Assembly: GCA_964445135.1 (NCBI GenBank)
Contig: CAYUJW010000052.1
Coordinates: 1-6,049, forward strand
From: JACOTV01 sp964445135
GTDB taxonomy: Bacteria; Patescibacteriota; Microgenomatia; UBA1406; GWC2-37-13
Length of the DNA: 6,049 bases
Direction of reading: 5' to 3'
The notes beneath the pieces are model-generated. The model was given only the letters and a program-made list of their open reading frames with translations. It did no database searches and had not been told where the DNA came from. Positions within the stretch are counted from its first letter, which is position 1; each line of letters opens with the position of its first letter. The position numbers and the translations under genes were made by a program. Shown here piece after piece: positions 1 through 5,605 of this stretch.

Positions 1-789
1 ATGACAGAATCAGGGGTCATGAAGCAGACCGCGATGGTATTTGGACAGATGAACGAGCCACCAGGCAATCGTTTGCGAGTGGCACTCACCGGAGTTACGA
101 TGGCTGAATATTTCCGTGATGAGCGTGGGATGGACACACTGCTATTTATTGATAATATTTTCCGATTTGCACAAGCTGGGTCTGAAGTGTCGGCGCTTCT
201 TGGACGTATTCCTTCGGCCGTTGGATATCAACCAACCTTGGCGTATGAAATGTCAAGCTTGCAAGAGCGTATTACCTCAACAAAAAAAGGCTCAATCACC
301 TCGATTCAAGCAGTATATGTGCCAGCCGACGATTATACCGATCCAGCACCTGTTGCCACATTTGCGCACATAGATGCCTCGCTTTCCTTGGAGCGCTCAC
401 TGGCAGAACAAGCTCTTTTTCCAGCAATTGATCCACTTGTTTCAACGTCACAAGCCTTGGACCCGGCAGTCGTTGGCCAAGAGCACTATGATGTGGCACG
501 CCGAGTTGTAGAGACGCTCCAGCGTCATAAAGATCTCCAAGACATTATTGCCATTTTGGGAATGGAAGAGCTGTCTGATGAGGATAAAACGGTAGTCACT
601 CGTGCGCGCAAAATCCAACGCTTTCTTACGCAGCCTATGTTTGTGGCCGAAGCATTTACTGGATCGCCTGGAAAATATGTCCCAATCAAAGAGACGATCC
701 GCGGCTTTCAAGAGATATTGGACGGAAAGCACGACAGCAAGTCAGAAATGGCATTTTATATGATTGGAAGTATTGATGAGGTTAAGTAA
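1..789 (+). CDS. atpD: F1Fo ATP synthase subunit beta, C-terminal 262 residues (5' end outside window)
   Basis: This is the catalytic subunit of the F1 head, which makes or hydrolyses ATP at the cytoplasmic face of the membrane. The ATG at position 1 is an internal Met, aligning with about residue 193 of E. coli beta. The Walker A loop and the catalytic Glu/Arg of the GER motif therefore lie upstream of the window. Visible landmarks are GQMNEPPGNR (residues 15-24), Walker B LLFIDN with D51, R55, SALLGRIPSAVGYQPTL, the ITSTKKGSITS stretch, VVGQEHY, and the DELSEED-loop equivalent EELSDED (189-195), which contacts gamma and epsilon. The C-terminus FYMIGSIDEVK is of normal length. Residue 140 is Phe where most beta subunits have the adenine-stacking Tyr (E. 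coli Tyr331), and the following PLDSTSR reads PLVSTSQ. atpC follows after 8 nt, as in a normal atp operon. The identity is certain; only the 5' end is missing. Confidence 0.97.
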   Translation: MTESGVMKQTAMVFGQMNEPPGNRLRVALTGVTMAEYFRDERGMDTLLFIDNIFRFAQAGSEVSALLGRIPSAVGYQPTLAYEMSSLQERITSTKKGSITSIQAVYVPADDYTDPAPVATFAHIDASLSLERSLAEQALFPAIDPLVSTSQALDPAVVGQEHYDVARRVVETLQRHKDLQDIIAILGMEELSDEDKTVVTRARKIQRFLTQPMFVAEAFTGSPGKYVPIKETIRGFQEILDGKHDSKSEMAFYMIGSIDEVK

Positions 790-797
790 ATCACACC

Positions 798-1214
798 ATG
801 TTACACGTACGCATCATCACGCCAAAGAAAATCGTCCTTGAACAGGATGTAGATCGTGTGACTGCGCCTGGCATGGACGGTGAGTTTACAGTACTCGAGC
901 ATCATACGCGCTTATTTTCCATGCTCACTGAAGGCATTGTGAGTATACAAAGCAAGAAGGGTGAAGACTTTTTGGCAATTGGCTCAGGTTACCTGGAAAC
1001 TGATGGAAATGAGCTCACCATTCTTGTCTCAAGCGCGTACGGACAAGATGAGATTGATGAGAAAATAACTCAAGATGCAATCAAATCGGCAACACAGCTT
1101 GTTGAAAAAGCAAAAGATCAAGGTGAGCGAATAAACGCTTCGATGCTGCTTCGTCGATCGCTTTTGGATCAAAAGCTTCTTAAGATGCGCCGAAGACGAA
1201 CACCAACTTCATAG
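798..1214 (+). CDS. atpC: F1Fo ATP synthase subunit epsilon
   Basis: This is the central-stalk subunit of F1, which couples gamma to the c-ring and can inhibit ATP hydrolysis through its C-terminal helices. The 138-residue length is normal (E. coli has 139). Residues 1-84 fit the N-terminal beta-sandwich: MLHVRIITPKK, then GEF at 28-30, and the IGSGYLET...ELTILV strands. Residues from about 88 form the helical hairpin beginning EIDEKITQDAIKSA. The usual G-x-LP-x-H-x-P segment is degenerate here: T31, L33 and H36 are followed by T37-R38, so the prolines are missing. The C-terminus is strongly basic (K129-M-R-R-R-R134). The start lies 8 nt after the atpD stop. The nearest Shine-Dalgarno-like bases (GAGG, 778-781) are 16 nt away, so translation may be coupled to atpD. 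It is evidently the last gene of the atp operon. Confidence 0.93.
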   Translation: MLHVRIITPKKIVLEQDVDRVTAPGMDGEFTVLEHHTRLFSMLTEGIVSIQSKKGEDFLAIGSGYLETDGNELTILVSSAYGQDEIDEKITQDAIKSATQLVEKAKDQGERINASMLLRRSLLDQKLLKMRRRRTPTS

Positions 1215-1320
1215 TGGAACATGTCTGATACACACTCTTCCCGCAATGTGAGTGGGATAGTTTGAATATGTGCGTATGTGGCGCAATTTTCGCAAACGAC
1301 CATTATAATAGGTACATCAT
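1215..1320 (+). other. atpC-topA intergenic region
   Basis: This 106-nt non-coding gap has no convincing rho-independent terminator. A 5-bp inverted repeat CACTC/GAGTG (1233-1237 and 1250-1254, 12-nt loop) lacks a following T-tract. It also holds a tandem repeat of TATGTG (1267-1272 and 1275-1280) and three copies of CGCAA (1242-1246, 1282-1286, 1291-1295). The last two CGCAA copies flank TTTT and lie where a -35 element would be expected. It ends with the topA -10 box. Some topA expression by read-through from the atp operon therefore remains possible. Confidence 0.6.
1304..1309 (+). promoter_or_regulatory. Consensus -10 box (TATAAT) for topA, near-leaderless
   Basis: A perfect TATAAT lies 11 nt before the topA ATG. 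Counting the usual 6 nt after the box puts +1 near A1316, giving about a 5-nt leader. No TTGACA-like hexamer stands 16-18 nt upstream (1281-1286 reads GCGCAA). AGGT at 1310-1313 could act as a weak ribosome site only if transcription starts further upstream. An in-frame TAG at 1309-1311 rules out an earlier topA start. Confidence 0.6.
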
Positions 1321-3432
1321 ATGACACTTATCATTGTTGAATCACCCACCAAAGCACGAACATTTAACCGCATTTTTAAAATGCAGGCAGAGCAGGATAA
1401 AAAAGCAAATAGCGACACAACTGAAAAAAAGCCAACAAAAGGAAAAAAAGTAACCGCCGCGGCAGTGCCAGAATATTATGTGTTTGCGACACTTGGTCAT
1501 ATTCGAGATCTTCCGGCCTCGGCCATCTCAATCGACTACGATCATAACTATGCCCCAACTTATGAGATCATGAAGGGGAAGCAAAAGGTGGTCGATAAAC
1601 TTCATGAGTTAGCTCGTGAGCATGAGGAAATTATCTTTGCAACAGACTCAGATCGTGAAGGAGAGTCAATCTCTTATCATGCAGCATATGTGCTTGGGCT
1701 CATGAAGGAATCCTGGCCAGACATATCGTATGCTGATCGTCCGGTAAAACGAATTGTCTTTCATGAGATTACGCAGCGCGCACTTGAAGAGGCACTTGCG
1801 ACCCCGGGGGAAATTCGTATCGATATGGTAAAGGCACAGCAGGCGCGACGCATCGTTGATCGAATAGTAGGATATGAACTCTCACCTTTATTGTGGAAAA
1901 AAACCGGGAAAAACTGGCTGTCTGCCGGCCGTGTCCAAACCGTGGCACTTCGTTTTGTGGTGGAGCGCGAGAAGGAAATTGAAGCATTTGCAGCAATTGA
2001 ATATTGCACCATCCATGGAGTATTTGAGCCGGAGCTTCGCGCAAAACTGATTGCAAAAGACGGCGTGGCATATGAGTCAACGAAAAAAATTGAGCTCTTT
2101 GCCGGAACATATGAATATACGGTTGGATCAATTACGAAGGATCAAAAGGATGAGTTGGTGGCTGATGTCAAAAGCGACACCTACACCATCGTTGACGTTG
2201 AGGAGTCCTCCAGCAAACGCTACCCACCTCCACCATTTACCACCTCACTGTTGCAGCAGGAAGCGATTAATCGCTATGGCTTCACCTCAAAAATGATTAT
2301 GCGTCTTGCACAAGATTTGTATGAGCGAGGGCTTATTACCTATCATCGTACCGACTCATTCAATCTCTCTACTCACTTTGTATTCCGTGCCAAAGACTAT
2401 ATATCAGCTACATATGGGCCAGAATATGCGCTCGAGAAGCCGCGCGGATATCGTACCAAACATGCATCTGCGCAAGAAGCACATGAAGCAATTCGTCCAA
2501 CTCGTGTTGATCGCACCGTGGCGCAAGTGGCAGATGAGGGAAAGCTCACCAAAAACCACATTATGCTCTATGAATTGATATTTAACCGTGCAGTCGCCAC
2601 ACAAATGAAAGAGGCCGATATTCGACTGGTGAAGGCGCATGTAAAAGGTAAAAAAGGATATGAACTGACAGCCGAGCATCAGCAAGTGCTGTTTGATGGA
2701 TTTATGAAGCTTATGAGTCCAGCATTTGTGCAAAAGCACCAAGACGCAGCGACATTTACCAAAGGGACAGAGCTCACTCTCACATCACTTGAAGATGAGG
2801 TAAAAGAGACAAAGGCGCCTTATCGTTACTCAGAGGCAACCTTAATTAAAATTCTTGAAGAGCGCGGCATCGGGCGACCATCAACATATGCTGCTATATT
2901 AACCCTCATTCAAGACAAAGGGTATGTGGAGAAAGAAGGGCGATATTTGAAGGCAGTGCCCTTGGGGATTGCCATATGCGACTACTTGTCAGGCGCATTT
3001 CCAAAGCTTTTTGATATCGATTTCACCGCAGACATGGAAGCGCAGCTTGATAAGATTGCAGATGGTGATCGAGCGCTATTGGATGTGCTTGGGGATTTTT
3101 ATAAACCCTTTGCAACCGACTTAGTGCAAAGAAAGCAAGATGTTTCGAAGATTGAAATTGATGAGGAAAGTGGCGAAGTGTGCCCAAACTGCGGCAAGCC
3201 GATGCAGATTCGCGCCTCAAAGTTTGGCCGATTCTTAGCCTGTAGCGGGTATCCTGAATGCAAGACGACAAAGCCAATTTTGAAAAAGGTGGCGGGGAAA
3301 GTGTGTCCAAAGTGTGCCGGCGAAGTGGTAGTTCGCTACTCAAAGGCAAAGAAGAAATTTTTTGGATGCTCAAACTATCCAAAATGTGATTATATCGAAT
3401 TTGCGTGGAATAAACTGGTGAAAGCAAGTTAG
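1321..3432 (+). CDS. topA: DNA topoisomerase I (type IA)
   Basis: The enzyme relaxes negatively supercoiled DNA by cutting one strand through a 5'-phosphotyrosine link. It has 703 residues, normal for the shorter bacterial form. The Toprim domain has IIVESPTKA (E7), TLGHIRDLP (57-65) and the metal-binding D109-S-D111-R-E113-G-E115. The core follows with KAQQARRIVDRIVGYELSPLLW and SAGRVQ (201-206). The catalytic site GLITYHRTDS has Tyr341, with His342 where Met is usual. QEAHEAIRPT and LEERGIGRPSTYA are conserved. Two C-terminal four-Cys zinc ribbons follow: C621, C624, C641, C647 and C662, C665, C683, C689. Residues of about 21-49 are a Lys/Thr/Ala-rich insert inside the Toprim domain that most homologues lack. 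The start is fixed by the conserved N-terminus and an in-frame stop just upstream. Its own -10 box and a 106-nt gap suggest it is transcribed separately from atpC. Confidence 0.98.
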   Translation: MTLIIVESPTKARTFNRIFKMQAEQDKKANSDTTEKKPTKGKKVTAAAVPEYYVFATLGHIRDLPASAISIDYDHNYAPTYEIMKGKQKVVDKLHELAREHEEIIFATDSDREGESISYHAAYVLGLMKESWPDISYADRPVKRIVFHEITQRALEEALATPGEIRIDMVKAQQARRIVDRIVGYELSPLLWKKTGKNWLSAGRVQTVALRFVVEREKEIEAFAAIEYCTIHGVFEPELRAKLIAKDGVAYESTKKIELFAGTYEYTVGSITKDQKDELVADVKSDTYTIVDVEESSSKRYPPPPFTTSLLQQEAINRYGFTSKMIMRLAQDLYERGLITYHRTDSFNLSTHFVFRAKDYISATYGPEYALEKPRGYRTKHASAQEAHEAIRPTRVDRTVAQVADEGKLTKNHIMLYELIFNRAVATQMKEADIRLVKAHVKGKKGYELTAEHQQVLFDGFMKLMSPAFVQKHQDAATFTKGTELTLTSLEDEVKETKAPYRYSEATLIKILEERGIGRPSTYAAILTLIQDKGYVEKEGRYLKAVPLGIAICDYLSGAFPKLFDIDFTADMEAQLDKIADGDRALLDVLGDFYKPFATDLVQRKQDVSKIEIDEESGEVCPNCGKPMQIRASKFGRFLACSGYPECKTTKPILKKVAGKVCPKCAGEVVVRYSKAKKKFFGCSNYPKCDYIEFAWNKLVKAS

Positions 3433-3437
3433 TTTCA

Positions 3438-3446
3438 TGGTACAAT
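3438..3446 (+). promoter_or_regulatory. Extended -10 promoter element for pyrG
   Basis: TGG followed by TACAAT matches the extended -10 pattern TGn-TAtAAT, which can work without a good -35. Transcription would start near 3453, leaving a leader of about 24 nt with no clear Shine-Dalgarno (only GGTG at 3460-3463). The box overlaps an inverted repeat CAATT/AATTG (3443-3447 and 3456-3460), which might allow repression. It lies 6 nt after the topA stop. Confidence 0.45.
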
Positions 3447-3476
3447 TGAGACTTGAATTGGTGTGTTAAATAAGCG

Positions 3477-5099
3477 ATGAAATATATCTTTATCTCAGGT
3501 GGTGTCATATCAGGCATTGGAAAAGGCGTAACAAGCGCCTCAATCGGCCTTCTTCTTCAATCGGCCGGATACAAAGTTGCTCCCTTAAAGTTTGAAAACT
3601 ACCTAAACATTGATGCGGGAACAATCAACCCAATCGAACACGGCGATCCTTTTTTGTGTGAAGACGGCACTGAGGCTGATATGGACATTGGAAGCTATGA
3701 GAAAGTCCTCAACCAAGACATGGGTTCTGACAATTTTGTGACCATGGGCCGCATCTATCAGACGGTCATTGAACGTGAGCGACGATTTGAGTATAACGGT
3801 GAAGATGTAGAGGCAATTCCTCACATCACCGATGAGATTATCAAGCGAATTCAGCATGTTGGGCGCAAGCGTCGAGCAGACATTGTTCTTATTGAGCTTG
3901 GAGGAACAGCAGGTGAATATCAAAATGTGTTTTACTACGAAGCATCGCGCATATTGACACTGAAAAATCCCGGTGACGTGGTTCATATTCATGTGAGCTA
4001 TGTGCCAACCCCAAACCATTTAGGTGAGCCAAAGACCAAACCAACTCAGCTCTCTGTTCGCACCTTAAACTCAATGGGTATACAGCCAGACTTTATTGTC
4101 GCTCGCTCAGAGTTTTATCTTGATCAACGACGACGCGACCGATTTGCGCTCTTTTGCAATATGAACTCAGAAGACATCATCTCAAATCCTGATGTCAAAC
4201 ATGTATATGAGATTCCTCTTATCCTACACAAGCAAGGTATGGAAAAGCGAGTAATGGAAAAGTTGGGGCTTGAAGTAAAAACTCCAGAATTAACTCAATG
4301 GCAAGCGCTCGTTGAGCGAATCAAAAAACCCAAAAAACACGTGATTGAAGTGGCCATTATTGGAAAATATTTTGGAACGGGAAACTACCAACTCAAGGAC
4401 GCGTATGCCGCGCTCTTTGACGCGATTGATCACGCCGCGTGGGAAGTTGGGGGAGTTGAGGTCAAAACAACATGGATTGATGCGGAAAAAGTCGAAAAAG
4501 AAGGACCTCAGATTATGGATCGCCCCGACGGAATTATTGTTCCAATTGGCTGGGGAAATCGAGGATCAGAGGGCATGATTGCCGCAGCGTCCTATGCCAG
4601 ACGCGAAAAAATTCCCTATCTGGGACTCTGTTATGGTATGCAACTGGCGGCCGTGGCTTTTGCGCGCGATATGCTTGGATGGAAAGACGCAAATACGAGT
4701 GAAAATGATGAAAAAACAAAGCACCCAGTCATTCATATTATCGAACATCAGAAAGAACTTCTTGCAAAGCGTGAATATGGTGGAACTATGCGTTTAGGTG
4801 GATGGGACGCACGGATGAAAAAAGATACCCGAGCATATGAACTATACGGTAAGAAAGAGATAACCAGCGAGCGTCACAGACACCGCTATGAGTTTAATAA
4901 TGAATATGCTGCCGAAATGGAAAAGGCAGGTTTGGTCATCAGTGCTCGCTCAGTCAAGGAAAATTTGGTTGAGATTATTGAGCTTCCAAAAGATATGCAC
5001 CCATTCTATATGGGCACACAAGGACACCCTGAATACAAGAGTCGACCGCTTGCGCCCCACCCACTATTTGTTGGTTTTATCGCTTCTTGCGTAAAATAA
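3477..5099 (+). CDS. pyrG: CTP synthase (glutamine-hydrolysing)
   Basis: It converts UTP to CTP using ATP and ammonia from glutamine, the last step of pyrimidine nucleotide synthesis. The 540 residues match the family (E. coli 545). The synthase domain (1-about 275) has the P-loop SGIGKG with K16, K38, D70 and the E140-L-G-G-T segment, equivalent to E. coli K18, K40, D72 and E140. GEPKTKPTQLSVR is also conserved. The class I glutaminase domain (about 290-540) has nucleophile C385 in GLCYGMQ, RHRHRYEFNN, and H517/E519 in GHPEYKSRP. Several normally fixed residues differ. The nucleotide-binding DPYINVD is ENYLNID, GDIES is GEYQN (146-150), VPGGFG is VPIGWG (355-360) and CLGMQ is CYGMQ. The catalytic triad is intact, so the enzyme should be active. 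A TAA at 3471-3473 in the same frame fixes the start. Its only near neighbours are topA (44 nt upstream) and rplS (22 nt downstream). Confidence 0.98.
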   Translation: MKYIFISGGVISGIGKGVTSASIGLLLQSAGYKVAPLKFENYLNIDAGTINPIEHGDPFLCEDGTEADMDIGSYEKVLNQDMGSDNFVTMGRIYQTVIERERRFEYNGEDVEAIPHITDEIIKRIQHVGRKRRADIVLIELGGTAGEYQNVFYYEASRILTLKNPGDVVHIHVSYVPTPNHLGEPKTKPTQLSVRTLNSMGIQPDFIVARSEFYLDQRRRDRFALFCNMNSEDIISNPDVKHVYEIPLILHKQGMEKRVMEKLGLEVKTPELTQWQALVERIKKPKKHVIEVAIIGKYFGTGNYQLKDAYAALFDAIDHAAWEVGGVEVKTTWIDAEKVEKEGPQIMDRPDGIIVPIGWGNRGSEGMIAAASYARREKIPYLGLCYGMQLAAVAFARDMLGWKDANTSENDEKTKHPVIHIIEHQKELLAKREYGGTMRLGGWDARMKKDTRAYELYGKKEITSERHRHRYEFNNEYAAEMEKAGLVISARSVKENLVEIIELPKDMHPFYMGTQGHPEYKSRPLAPHPLFVGFIASCVK

Positions 5100-5115
5100 G
5101 TTTGTCAGGTATAAT
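5087..5115 (+). promoter_or_regulatory. rplS promoter (TTGCGT-N17-TATAAT), predicted leaderless
   Basis: A perfect TATAAT (5110-5115) stands exactly 17 nt after TTGCGT (5087-5092), which matches the first three bases of the -35 consensus and lies inside the last codons of pyrG. The usual 6-nt spacing from the -10 box puts +1 on A5122, the first base of the rplS ATG. There is no Shine-Dalgarno. The rplS frame is closed by TAA at 5092-5094 and has no other start codon before 5122. Confidence 0.7.
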
Positions 5116-5121
5116 ACTCAA

Positions 5122-5481
5122 ATGGCACATTCCATCACTTTCCAAGACATCTCATACCAAGTCGGCGATACCGTCGATTTGAACTATCGTATCATCGAAG
5201 GTGAGAAGGAACGACAACAGCGATTTACCGGAATCATCATCCAAGTTCGGGGAAAAAGCGAAGCCACACGTATGATTACGGTTCGCCGAAACACCAAATC
5301 AGGAATCGGTGTCGAGCGAATCATCCCTCTTGCATCTCCATTTATTGCAAGCATGAAGTTGGTAAAAAAAGGAGCTGCACGCCGTGCAAAGCTTTTCTTT
5401 ATCCGAGAACTTTCAGACAAGAACTTGCGACGCAAGATCTACAACCCACGCCGCGTCTCACAGTACGCATCACAAGCCTAA
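5122..5481 (+). CDS. rplS: 50S ribosomal protein L19 (bL19)
   Basis: This is a structural protein of the large ribosomal subunit, located near the interface with the 30S subunit. It has 119 residues, close to the usual 115. The family core is clear: GDTV (15-18), RFTGIIIQVRG (34-44), the TVRR strand, GIGVERIIPLASP, and GAARRAKLFFIREL near the C-terminus. The N-terminal helix before GDTV is about 8 residues shorter than in E. coli. The C-terminal tail (KNLRRKIYNPRRVSQYASQA) is basic. ATG 5122 is the only possible start in the frame. In many bacteria rplS sits with rpsP, rimM and trmD. Here it stands alone between pyrG and yraN, with its own promoter and a predicted leaderless transcript. Confidence 0.96.
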   Translation: MAHSITFQDISYQVGDTVDLNYRIIEGEKERQQRFTGIIIQVRGKSEATRMITVRRNTKSGIGVERIIPLASPFIASMKLVKKGAARRAKLFFIRELSDKNLRRKIYNPRRVSQYASQA

Positions 5482-5540
5482 GCACCCCTTCTTTATACAA
5501 GGCCCGGGCGCATTGCTCCCCCCCATGCTAACTCCATATT

Positions 5541-5570
5541 TGTCATGAATCATGACACCGTTTGTCACGA
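5541..5570. promoter_or_regulatory. Inverted repeat with a third half-site: candidate operator
   Basis: TGTCATGA (5541-5548) and TCATGACA (5550-5557) form a perfect 8-bp inverted repeat about a single A. TGTCACGA (5563-5570) repeats the left arm with one mismatch, 22 bp (about two helical turns) downstream. The site ends 35 nt before the preferred yraN start, a plausible place for a DNA-binding regulator. As RNA it could fold into a 7-bp stem with an AAU loop, but no U-tract follows, so a terminator role is less likely. No regulator family is identified. Confidence 0.45.
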
Positions 5571-5590
5571 ACTACCAGTCTTTTGTGGTC

Positions 5591-5599
5591 CATAATAAT
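5591..5599 (+). promoter_or_regulatory. Possible -10 box(es) for yraN
   Basis: CATAAT (5591-5596) and the overlapping-phase AATAAT (5594-5599) each match the -10 consensus at five of six bases. The second would place +1 exactly on A5606, the first base of the preferred yraN ATG; the first would leave a 3-nt leader. No good -35 stands at 16-18 nt (the TTGTCA at 5562-5567 is too far). AT-rich sequence alone could give these matches, so this is tentative. Confidence 0.3.
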
Positions 5600-5605
5600 C
5601 AGATT

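Larger units (their letters stand above)
5482..5605 (+). other. rplS-yraN intergenic region
   Basis: This is a 124-nt gap if yraN starts at 5606. It contains the GC palindrome GCCCGGGC (5502-5509) and a weak hairpin GGGCGC-ATT-GCTCCC (5506-5520, one mismatch), followed by C rather than T, so it is not a standard intrinsic terminator. A strong inverted repeat lies at 5541-5557 and possible -10 boxes lie close to the yraN start. No small gene is supported. Confidence 0.55.

Noticed and set aside
1..3. ATG at position 1 as the true start of atpD
   Set aside because: It aligns with an internal Met of the family. About 190 upstream residues, including Walker A, are expected outside the window, so this is an edge effect, not a truncated gene.
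1233..1254. Terminator after atpC
   Set aside because: The stem is only 5 bp with a 12-nt loop and no T-tract follows.
1769..2131. 120-codon - strand open frame inside topA
   Set aside because: It is antisense to the conserved topA core, with a composition typical of a shadow frame and no motif or initiation signal.
3466..3471. TTAAAT as a leaderless -10 box for pyrG
   Set aside because: It lacks the critical A at the second position and has no suitable -35. TGG-TACAAT at 3438-3446 is better.
3023..3517. Open frame of 164 codons on the - strand across the topA 3' end and the pyrG start
   Set aside because: It lies antisense to strongly conserved TopA zinc ribbons and the PyrG start, has no recognisable domain, and is explained as a shadow of + strand codon use.
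5502..5524. Intrinsic terminator after rplS
   Set aside because: The hairpin is short with a mismatch and is followed by a C-run rather than a T-tract.
5552..5605. Longer yraN start at ATG 5552
   Set aside because: The extra 18 residues do not resemble the family N-terminus and the ATG lies inside the inverted repeat. ATG 5606 gives the normal length. The longer form is kept only as an alternative.
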